Positions 44,545-51,965 of a stretch of 64,000 nt of DNA are shown here, piece after piece. The stretch is from Salinicola rhizosphaerae (GTDB lineage Bacteria > Pseudomonadota > Gammaproteobacteria > Pseudomonadales > Halomonadaceae), in NCBI RefSeq assembly GCF_014652715.1, contig NZ_BMZI01000008.1:177281-241280 (forward strand), in the 5' to 3' direction. A program made the position numbers and the translations under genes. A model generated the notes under the pieces. It ran no database searches. It saw only the letters and a program-made list of their open reading frames with translations, and was not told where the DNA came from. The stretch's first letter is position 1; each line of letters opens with the position of its first letter.

Positions 44545-45440
44545 GCGGCGGTTTCACGGCGGTCGATCTCTCACGGCTGCCCGCGCCGGCGGTCGTCGAG
44601 GAGATCGAGTTCGAGACGATCTTCGAGGCCATGCTCGCCGACCTACGGCAGCGGGATCCGAGCTTCGATGTCACCGTCGAATCCGACCCCGCCTACAAGA
44701 TTTTGCAGGTCGCGTCCTACCGCGAAATGCTGCTGCGCCAACGCATCAACGAAGCGGCCAAGGGCGTCATGCTCGCCTACGCCATCGGCTCGGATCTCGA
44801 CCACCTCGGCGCCCTCTACGGCGTCGAGCGTCAGACGCTGAGCGAGGGCGATCCCGACGCTATCCCACCGCTGCCGGCCACCCTCGAGACCGACGCAGAT
44901 TTTCGCCGCCGTATCCAGCTCTCGCTCGAAGGCTTCAGCACTGCCGGCCCGGAAGGCGCCTACGTGTTTCACGCGCTATCCGCCGATGGCGCCGTGCTGG
45001 ATGCCAGTGCGACCAGCCCATCTCCGGGCGAGGTCGTCGTCACCGTACTGTCGCGCGAAGACAACGGTAACGCGCCGGCGGCGCTGCTGGATCTCGTCGA
45101 CCGCACGCTCTCCGCCGAAGACGTCCGGCCGCTCACCGACCACGTCACCGTGCGCTCGGCCGAGATCGTCGAATACCGCATCGACGCCACGCTCTATTTC
45201 TACGCCGGGCCCGATCGGGAGGTCGTGATGCGCCAAGCGCGACAACAGGCCACCGCTCACGCCGAACAACAGCACCGCCTCGGGCTCGACGTCACCCTGT
45301 CCGGCCTCTACGCCGCACTCCATCAGCCGGGCGTCCAGCGCGTCGAACTCACGTCACCGGCGGCCAGTATCGTCGTCGATCGCACACAAGCCACTTACTG
45401 CACCGCGATCGATCTTACCGATGGGGGCCTCGATGAGTGA
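44541..45440 (+). CDS. J: Baseplate assembly protein (P2 gpJ-like)
   Basis: 299 aa (P2 gpJ is 302). Baseplate wedge protein related to T4 gp6. Opens VDLSRLPAPAVVEEIEFETI and contains YAIGSDLDHLGALYGVERQT and RRIQLSLEGFSTAGPEGAYV, then VTVLSREDNGNAPAALLDLV. Overlaps W by 4 nt and I by 8 nt. Confidence 0.94.
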   Translation: MSGGFTAVDLSRLPAPAVVEEIEFETIFEAMLADLRQRDPSFDVTVESDPAYKILQVASYREMLLRQRINEAAKGVMLAYAIGSDLDHLGALYGVERQTLSEGDPDAIPPLPATLETDADFRRRIQLSLEGFSTAGPEGAYVFHALSADGAVLDASATSPSPGEVVVTVLSREDNGNAPAALLDLVDRTLSAEDVRPLTDHVTVRSAEIVEYRIDATLYFYAGPDREVVMRQARQQATAHAEQQHRLGLDVTLSGLYAALHQPGVQRVELTSPAASIVVDRTQATYCTAIDLTDGGLDE

Positions 45441-45996
45441 TTCAGGCACCCGAGGCGACGCCGTCAGCCTGCTACCGCCCAATGCCACCGCCGCCGAGCG
45501 GTCGCTCGAGGCCACCACCGCTACAGCCAGCGATCTACCGGTACCGCTGCGCTCGCTTTGGAATCCCGACACCTGCCCCGCCGATCTGCTGCCGTGGCTT
45601 GCCTGGGCACTGTCGCTGGATTCGTGGCAACCCTACTGGCCCGACCGCATCAAGCGTCAGCGCATCCGCGATGCGATCGAGATCCAGCGCCGCAAGGGTA
45701 CCGCCAAGAGCGTGCGCGACGTGGTCCGTTCCTTCGGCGGCAGCCTGGCGCTGCGCGAGTGGTGGCAACGGGCCACACCCAGCGAGCCGCATACCTTCGA
45801 TGTCTTGCTGACGCTGGGCGCCGAGGTTCCCAATACCGCCAATTTTCAGCAGGACATCGTCGACGAGATCTCACGCACGAAACCGGTTCGCTCGCACTTC
45901 ACCTTCACCGCCGGATTGAGCGCGTCCGGTGGGGTAGGCATCGCGGGGGCAGCACGCCCGATCATTTACCGCCGACTCTCGGCCACTGCCGAATAG
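45433..45996 (+). CDS. I: Tail protein I, baseplate wedge (P2 gpI-like)
   Basis: 187 aa from the ATG at 45433, behind a GGGGG ribosome site inside the J gene. SLLPPNATAAERSLEATTAT, LRSLWNPDTCPADLLPWLAW and HRIKRQRIRDAIEIQRRKGT-like DRIKRQRIRDAIEIQRRKGT are the standard gpI signature. It links the wedge to the tail fibres. Confidence 0.93.
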   Translation: MSDSGTRGDAVSLLPPNATAAERSLEATTATASDLPVPLRSLWNPDTCPADLLPWLAWALSLDSWQPYWPDRIKRQRIRDAIEIQRRKGTAKSVRDVVRSFGGSLALREWWQRATPSEPHTFDVLLTLGAEVPNTANFQQDIVDEISRTKPVRSHFTFTAGLSASGGVGIAGAARPIIYRRLSATAE

Positions 45997-46005
45997 AGGA
46001 TCCCC

Positions 46006-48432
46006 ATGGCCATTGTCTTCACTATCACCGACGCCGGCCGCGCCGCGCTGGTCGACCCGGACAACAACGGCACCAACGCCGTCGTCATCGCCGAGGTCGA
46101 GCTGGGGTCCGGGCGTTACGCACCAACGAAGGATCAAACCGAGCTCAAGGCGCCAATCAAGCGCGTCGACACCATCGCCGGCAAAACGGTCTCCGACGAC
46201 ACACTTCACGTCACCGTGCAGGACGAGACGAATGATGCCTATCAGGTCGGCGAGATCGGCCTGTTCACCGATGCCGGCGTGCTGTTCGCGGTCTACTCCC
46301 AATCAGACTGGATCATCGAGAAAGCCGCGCCGGCCACGCTGCTGCTCGCCACCGACCTGGTCATCGAATCGCTCGATGTCTCGAGCATCACTTTCGGCGA
46401 TGCCGCGTTTCTCAATCCCCCTGCATCCACCACAGTCAAAGGCGTGCTGGAACTCGCCACGCAGGAGGAAGTCGACGCCGGTACCGACCGGTTGCGCGCG
46501 GTCGTTCCGCGAACCCTGAAAGCCTTCATCGACAAGGTGCTCAAGGCCTACGCGACGGTGAAACAGCTCACCGATCACGCGGCCAGCCGCGACCACCCCG
46601 CCGCCAATACCAATAACCAGGGCATGGTCGAACTCGCCACCTACGCCGAGACCAAAGAGGGGCAGGACAATGCCCGCGCCGTCACGCCGGCTGCAAACAA
46701 GGCCGCACTCGACCAGCACCGTACCGAGATCGGCGCACACGATGCCGATCGTATCTCGCTCGGCAGCCTCGCCAAGCTGGGCGATCCAAAGACCGTGCAG
46801 GCCGCGCTCGCCGCACTGGGAACGGCCGCACTGGTAGATGAAGCCTCGTTTCGAGATGCCAGTAATCTCAACACCGGCAAGATACCCAAGGCCCGACTAT
46901 CAGGCAGCTACGATATCGACGTGTCGGGCAGTGCCGGCGACGCTTCCAGGCTCGGTGGCCAACCGCTTTCGGCGCTGGTTCGCAACAACGTCGATGCCAT
47001 GCAGTCCCTGAGCGGACCGCTAACCGTTAACACCAGCGGGCATTTCGACGACGGCAATGATTACGGCATCAGAATCGTGGCCTTCGAGCCCACCCTGCTA
47101 CTGTTCGACAAGTCGACGAACGCTGGCATGGGCGCGCTGTACTACAACGGCGGCAGTCTGGTCGTGAAGGTCGATGCCGACGGCGACAGCGTCGACGATG
47201 TCAGCGGATGTGTGAACGCCTTCCAGTTCGCCGAGAACTACGCCCGGGCGTTTGGCTCGCTCGGCGTCGGCGGTGCGGTACCAGGCGGCTCATTCGACAA
47301 CGGTAGCGCCATTGCTTTGGCTGATAACGACTCGGGTATCCGCGGCGCCGGCGATGGCAAGATCGAAACTTGGGCCGACAACCAGCGACAGGTAGTCGTC
47401 ACCAAAGGCGTCGTTCGCGTCGATAATCAGCTCGTTGTCTCTTCCGCGCTGACCGCCGACTCCAGCGGCATCAAGTTGGTTACCGATCTCGCGTTGGCCA
47501 ACAAGAACATTACCGGCGTCAACAAGATCGTCATCAATGATGACGGTTTTGGCGAGGGGTTCATGCTGCCCAACTGGGAGTTTTCGGAGAGCGGTGGATC
47601 TGCCTACGTCAGGGACAGCAAGAACAGCCATATCGTCATGGAATTTGCGCCCAATTATGTGAGAGCGGTAGACGGACTGGCCGTTGGTACTGCCGCAACA
47701 GCCAGCAAAACGTTCTGGAATGGTGCCGCTGTCGCTCTTGGCGATGATGATTCCGGCATTCGCGGAAGCGGTGACGGCCAAGTAGAAATCTGGGCAAATA
47801 ATGATCGCAAGGCCTATTTCACGTCCGATCTGGCAGTGATCTATCCCGAGTTGGTGATATCGAGTAGCAAGATCCGGCTCGGATCCGGCGGCACCACGAA
47901 TTGGGACGGTATCGTCTACGACGAAGGCGACAACACCCTGGCGTTCTATGCCGATCAGGAGCCCGGCAAGGACACACCCCGCGTATTGCTCGGGCCCGGT
48001 TGGGTCGAAGCCGGCGGCGACAGGCTGCTGAAAGAGAGAGATTACGACGCCACGAAGATCACCAATGGCGGCGCCCGACTCTCAGTTTCGAGCGGCGGCA
48101 ACGTCGACTATCACGATGGCAACGACTATCGATTCCGCATCCGGCCCAATGGACGCATCGACCGAGCCGATGGGGGCATCGACAGCAACCTGATGAATAT
48201 CAGTGTGGGGGGAGTGGGCACTTACGCACTGCTCAACAACAAAGCGAACAAGCGCTTGCAGCCGGGCGACACCATCGGCGGTAGCAATCTCGAGTACACG
48301 TCTCTACGCCCCGTCGACAAAGGGCTTTCCGGCGAAAGCCCCAGTGGGACATGGCGCTGTATGGGCCATACCTATGACGCGGACGCCAGCTACGCCGAAG
48401 AGCGCGCGTCACTTTTCGTGAGGATCTCCTGA
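46006..48432 (+). CDS. H: Tail fibre protein (P2 gpH-like)
   Basis: 808 aa. Receptor-binding fibre. The first 165 residues are the conserved fibre attachment domain (VFTITDAGRAALVDPDNNGT, ITFGDAAFLNPPASTTVKGV). Fibre repeats of the phage_fiber type follow (VKGVLELATQEEVDAGTDRL, GMVELATYAETKEGQDNARA). The middle and C-terminal parts are different from P2 and have an internal duplication: ALADNDSGIRGAGDGKIETW (near 47310) and ALGDDDSGIRGSGDGQVEIW (near 47735). The last 50 residues probably set receptor specificity. Overlaps the assembly gene by 1 nt. Confidence 0.9.
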   Translation: MAIVFTITDAGRAALVDPDNNGTNAVVIAEVELGSGRYAPTKDQTELKAPIKRVDTIAGKTVSDDTLHVTVQDETNDAYQVGEIGLFTDAGVLFAVYSQSDWIIEKAAPATLLLATDLVIESLDVSSITFGDAAFLNPPASTTVKGVLELATQEEVDAGTDRLRAVVPRTLKAFIDKVLKAYATVKQLTDHAASRDHPAANTNNQGMVELATYAETKEGQDNARAVTPAANKAALDQHRTEIGAHDADRISLGSLAKLGDPKTVQAALAALGTAALVDEASFRDASNLNTGKIPKARLSGSYDIDVSGSAGDASRLGGQPLSALVRNNVDAMQSLSGPLTVNTSGHFDDGNDYGIRIVAFEPTLLLFDKSTNAGMGALYYNGGSLVVKVDADGDSVDDVSGCVNAFQFAENYARAFGSLGVGGAVPGGSFDNGSAIALADNDSGIRGAGDGKIETWADNQRQVVVTKGVVRVDNQLVVSSALTADSSGIKLVTDLALANKNITGVNKIVINDDGFGEGFMLPNWEFSESGGSAYVRDSKNSHIVMEFAPNYVRAVDGLAVGTAATASKTFWNGAAVALGDDDSGIRGSGDGQVEIWANNDRKAYFTSDLAVIYPELVISSSKIRLGSGGTTNWDGIVYDEGDNTLAFYADQEPGKDTPRVLLGPGWVEAGGDRLLKERDYDATKITNGGARLSVSSGGNVDYHDGNDYRFRIRPNGRIDRADGGIDSNLMNISVGGVGTYALLNNKANKRLQPGDTIGGSNLEYTSLRPVDKGLSGESPSGTWRCMGHTYDADASYAEERASLFVRIS

Positions 48433-49043
48433 TGAGCGATACCCAAATGGCTGAAGCGATCGAAGAGACCGTGACGTTGCCAAACTGGCGCAACCCGGTC
48501 GCCAATCCCGATGGAACGATTGATTGCGAGATCGAGCACGGGCGGTTCGGCTGGATTCCGTTCACCGCCTCGGCAGCCGATGTCGAGGCCCTCGGCCCAG
48601 CGCTCCACGACGCCATCACCCTATCTGGCCAGGAGATTCCCAACCGCGTTACGCCGATTGGAGAGATCGCCGACCGCAAACGCGCCAAGATAGAAGCCGC
48701 CCTCTCAGCCGCACTCGCCGCCGGTATGGCCTACACGCTACCCGACGGCACCGAGGACGTAATCCAAACCCGCCCGGACCAGGACGAAGCCAACCTTTTG
48801 GGCCTGGCCATCGAGGCCCGCGACCGACGCACCGCCGGCGAGACCGGCGCGGTCATGTCTCTGCGTGCGAAGTCCAATGCCGTCTACTCGCTTACACCCG
48901 AACAGATGATCGCGCTGACCGATGCCGCGAAAGAGTTCAAGCAAACGCTGCTGGCGAAGTCTTGGCAGCTCAAGGATGCAGTCAGCGTCGCCGAGACTGC
49001 GGGGGATCGAGAAGCGATCGAAGCCGTGAGGTGGGGAGAGTGA
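48432..49043 (+). CDS. Tail fibre assembly protein, DUF4376-containing
   Basis: 203 aa. Takes the place of P2 gene G. Residues about 80-190 form a DUF4376-type domain (RKRAKIEAALSAALAAGMAY, TRPDQDEANLLGLAIEARDR, AVYSLTPEQMIALTDAAKEF) found in many phage tail-fibre chaperones or fibre-associated proteins. The N-terminus is polar with no clear domain. ATG overlaps the H stop. Confidence 0.8.
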   Translation: MSDTQMAEAIEETVTLPNWRNPVANPDGTIDCEIEHGRFGWIPFTASAADVEALGPALHDAITLSGQEIPNRVTPIGEIADRKRAKIEAALSAALAAGMAYTLPDGTEDVIQTRPDQDEANLLGLAIEARDRRTAGETGAVMSLRAKSNAVYSLTPEQMIALTDAAKEFKQTLLAKSWQLKDAVSVAETAGDREAIEAVRWGE

Positions 49044-49087
49044 TAGGAACCGGACCAGCCGCCACTGGTCCGGTTAGCTGAGCCAGC

Positions 49088-49417
49088 TCAGGTGTTGTCT
49101 TTCGTTGGGCCCTTGCCATTGGTCTTGCAGGACTCGATGCCGTTATCGCGTCCCGCGGTCGAGGTATACATCTCGCTGGTTCCGATGACCTGCCCGTTCG
49201 CCGCCTTCAAATTGAAATAGGGGCTGTTATCCCTCGCGGTCTTCTTCTCGTAGCGAGCATCGTTACCGCTGTTGGTTCGACATGACTCGATGCCGTTCTC
49301 GGCAGCGCCTTTCGACTCATAGGACTCACTACTCAGAATCGTTTCGTGATTGCCCGCCTTGAGGACGAAGTGATATTTACCGCTGGCTTTCTTATCGAGG
49401 ACGTAATAACCGGACAT
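49088..49417 (-). CDS. YegP-like DUF1508 protein (cargo)
   Basis: 109 aa. Two tandem DUF1508 repeats: YVLDKKASGKYHFVLKAGNH with SESYESKGAAENGIESCRTN, then PYFNLKAANGQVIGTSEMYT with STAGRDNGIESCKTNGKG. E. coli YegP has the same two-repeat plan. Function unknown. Transcribed against the phage late genes and flanked by tail genes, at the site where P2 carries its Z/fun exclusion gene, so it is a moron. A ribosome site GGGAGTAGAGC precedes the ATG. Lower GC than its neighbours. Confidence 0.88.
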   Translation of the reverse strand: MSGYYVLDKKASGKYHFVLKAGNHETILSSESYESKGAAENGIESCRTNSGNDARYEKKTARDNSPYFNLKAANGQVIGTSEMYTSTAGRDNGIESCKTNGKGPTKDNT

Positions 49418-49556
49418 GCTCTACTCCCGTTACTGGTTTCGAAGATGAACAAGGATCCCGATGCATCTGGAATCTTCGCCACCCAAGCAATACGCCTCAG
49501 CGTTACACAGTGCAATGCAATAAATAGTCTGTAGCGCTCCCCCCTCGACCCGACAT

Positions 49557-49577
49557 CTGTAAGCCCCCGACTGACAG
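49557..49577. promoter_or_regulatory. Late-promoter activator site, copy 3 (FI)
   Basis: CTGTAAG-CCCCCGA-CTGACAG, 87 bp before the FI start; one mismatch in the right arm relative to the copies before O and V. Confidence 0.65.
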
Positions 49578-49664
49578 ACCCACCCGCTGGCCGCCCTCTC
49601 CCACGCGGGGCAACGTGTCGGCACGTCCGCATGGACCTTTCCGCACACCGCCCAGGAGCCGCCC

Positions 49665-50834
49665 ATGGCCGATTACCATCACGGCACGTCAGTCACCGAG
49701 ATCAACGAGGGGACGCGCACTATCCGCGTCGTGTCGACGTCGGTCATCGGGCTGGTCGCCACCGCCGACGATGCCGACGCCGTCACTTTCCCGCTCGACA
49801 CCCCCATCCTCATCTCCAACGGCACCACCGCGCTCGGCAAAGCCGGAACCTCTGGCACTCTCGCCCGCTCGCTCGATGCCATCTTCGACCAGACCACGCC
49901 GGTCATGGTGGTTGTCCGCGTCGCTGAAGGCGCTGATGCCGACGAGACTAAGGCTAACGTCATCGGCGGCGTGAACGAATCCGGCCGCAAGACAGGTATC
50001 CAGGCGCTGCTCGCCGCGCAGGCCCGCTTTGGCGTCAAGCCGCGCATCCTCGGCGTGCCCGAGCTGGACGACCAGGATGTCGCCGCCGAGCTCATCAGCG
50101 TCGCCCAGAAGCTCCGCGCGTTCGCCTACGTCTCCGCCTACCAGTGCACCAATGTCGAAGAGGCGTCGATGTACCGCCAGGCATTCGGCGCGCGCGAGGC
50201 AATGGTCATCTGGCCCAACTTCACCGGGTTCGATACAGAGACCGAACAGACCCGCGACCTCTCCGCCGTCGCTCGCGCCCTGGGCCTGCGCGCGAAGATC
50301 GACCAACAGACCGGCTGGCACAAAACGCTCTCGAACGTGGTCGTGAATGGCGTCACCGGCCTGAGCGCGGACGTCTATTGGGATCTACAGGATCCGAACA
50401 CCGACGCCGGCATTCTCAACGCCGCCGACGTGACGACGCTCATCAATCGCGACGGCTTCCGCTTCTGGGGCTCACGCACTTGTACCGACGACCCGCTGTT
50501 TGCCTTCGAGAACTACACCCGCACCGCCCAGGTATTGGCGGACACGATGGCCGAGGCGCATCTCTGGGCCATCGACAAGCCCATGACCCCCAGCCTCGCC
50601 CGGGACATCATCGAAGGCGTGAACGCCAAGTTCCGTGAACTCACCCGCCTGGGCTACCTGCTCGGCGGCCAGGCGTGGTTCGACACCGAAGTGAACACCG
50701 CCGAATCGCTCAAGGGCGGCAAGTTGTACATCGACTACGACTACACCCCCGTTCCACCGCTCGAGCACCTCGCCCTGCGCCAGCGCATCGTCGACCGCTA
50801 CCTCGCCGATTTCGCGTCGCGCGTCGATGCCTGA
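49665..50834 (+). CDS. FI: Tail sheath protein (P2 gpFI-like)
   Basis: 389 aa (P2 FI 396). Contractile sheath subunit. Starts [20 protein letters not shown] and has [40 protein letters not shown] and the C-terminal [20 protein letters not shown], all typical. AGGAG lies before the ATG. It opens the operon FI-FII-E-T. Confidence 0.96.
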   Translation: MADYHHGTSVTEINEGTRTIRVVSTSVIGLVATADDADAVTFPLDTPILISNGTTALGKAGTSGTLARSLDAIFDQTTPVMVVVRVAEGADADETKANVIGGVNESGRKTGIQALLAAQARFGVKPRILGVPELDDQDVAAELISVAQKLRAFAYVSAYQCTNVEEASMYRQAFGAREAMVIWPNFTGFDTETEQTRDLSAVARALGLRAKIDQQTGWHKTLSNVVVNGVTGLSADVYWDLQDPNTDAGILNAADVTTLINRDGFRFWGSRTCTDDPLFAFENYTRTAQVLADTMAEAHLWAIDKPMTPSLARDIIEGVNAKFRELTRLGYLLGGQAWFDTEVNTAESLKGGKLYIDYDYTPVPPLEHLALRQRIVDRYLADFASRVDA

Positions 50835-50871
50835 ACCGGCTCGTCATCGGGAACCGTAAGGAGAAAGGAAC

Positions 50872-51384
50872 ATGGCACTACCCCGCATCATGAAGGACTT
50901 CAACGCCTTCGGTGACGGCAACAACTGGCAGGGGATGATTCCCTCGCTGACGCTGCCCGAGCTGGCGCGGCGCATGGTCGAGTACGAGGGCGGCGGCATG
51001 GATGGCCCCGTCGAGGTCGACCAGGGCCAGGAGCTGATGACGATGGAATGGACCGCCGGTGGGCTGCTCGTCGATGGCCTGTTCGATTCGTTCGGCTCCC
51101 CCGTGCACGACGCAGCGATGCTGCGCATGACCGGCAGCTACGAAAGCGACGAAACCGGCGAGGTCATCCCCGTCGAGGTCGTGGTTCGCGGTCGTCACAA
51201 GACCATCGGCATGGGCGAGGCCAGCAAGGGCGACAACAACACGATCAGCGTCACCACGACGATCAGCTACTACAAGCTCACCGTCGACGGCGAGGAGATC
51301 ATCGAGCGCGACGTCCCGGGCTACGTGTTCAAGGTGCGCGGCGAGGATCGCCTCGAGAAGCGGCGCCGGGCACTCGGCCTGTAA
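50872..51384 (+). CDS. FII: Tail tube protein (P2 gpFII-like)
   Basis: 170 aa (P2 FII 172). Inner tube subunit of the contractile tail. MALPRIMKDFNAFGDGNNWQ and IPSLTLPELARRMVEYEGGG open it, and GEVIPVEVVVRGRHKTIGMG and YYKLTVDGEEIIERDVPGYV follow. AGAAAGGAAC precedes the ATG. Confidence 0.96.
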   Translation: MALPRIMKDFNAFGDGNNWQGMIPSLTLPELARRMVEYEGGGMDGPVEVDQGQELMTMEWTAGGLLVDGLFDSFGSPVHDAAMLRMTGSYESDETGEVIPVEVVVRGRHKTIGMGEASKGDNNTISVTTTISYYKLTVDGEEIIERDVPGYVFKVRGEDRLEKRRRALGL

Positions 51385-51442
51385 TTCACCGATACGCAGC
51401 CCGACCGACGGTTGGGCTTACCCCTGAACCTGGAGCGACAAC

Positions 51443-51796
51443 ATGACCGAGAAGACCACCACCGCCGACATCACCGACACGGCCGCCGAACAGGAAGCCG
51501 CCAAGAATCCGAACGAGACCATCATCACGCTCGATTACCCGCTCAAGCGCGGTAGCAATAGCGTCAGCGAGATCACCGTGCGCAAGCCGCGCTCCGGTGC
51601 CCTGCGTGGCGTCTCACTGACCGACGTACTGCAGATGGAAGTGACCGCCCTCAACAAGGTGCTGCCACGCATCACCGAGCCCGCGCTCTCCGAGACCGAA
51701 CTGCGCGACATCGATCCGGCGGATCTCTTCCAGCTCGGCGGTGCCGTCACCGGTTTTTTGCTGCCACGGAAGTACCGCGAGGAAGCGAGCGAATAG
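51443..51796 (+). CDS. E: Tail assembly chaperone E (P2 gpE-like)
   Basis: 117 aa. Chaperone for the tape measure. DTAAEQEAAKNPNETIITLD, YPLKRGSNSVSEITVRKPRS and LNKVLPRITEPALSETELRD are gpE-like. Near its end the message holds T-TTT-TTG in the reading frame, at which part of the ribosomes probably shift -1 to make E+E'. Confidence 0.92.
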   Translation: MTEKTTTADITDTAAEQEAAKNPNETIITLDYPLKRGSNSVSEITVRKPRSGALRGVSLTDVLQMEVTALNKVLPRITEPALSETELRDIDPADLFQLGGAVTGFLLPRKYREEASE

Positions 51797-51954
51797 CGCT
51801 CCCCGATCGCGTCGATGACGCCATGGCGGACCTCGCCATGGTGTTCCACTGGACACCGAGCGACATGGACGACATGCCGCTCGAGGAACTGACCGAGTGG
51901 CGAGAGCGCGCCCGCCTCCGCCACGAGCCCCCCAGGACAACCCCGCAACGATAG
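51443..51954 (+). CDS. E': Tail assembly chaperone E+E' by -1 frameshift
   Basis: The heptamer T-TTT-TTG at 51754-51760 is in the correct phase of gene E (codons TTT at 51755 and TTG at 51758) and is the same slip site as in P2. After a -1 shift the frame reads on from 51760 as ATEVPRGSERIALPDRVDDA and MVFHWTPSDMDDMPLEELTE, ending at the TAG at 51952-51954, about 170 aa in total. The E' part is the gpG-T-like region that contacts the tape measure. There is no ribosome site for a separate E' gene. Confidence 0.85.
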
Positions 51955-51965
51955 GACGCCCACCG

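Noticed and set aside
51754-51796. Sequencing error or pseudogene in gene E
   Set aside because: The T-run is the known P2 slip heptamer in the right phase and both frames are open, so programmed frameshifting explains it better.
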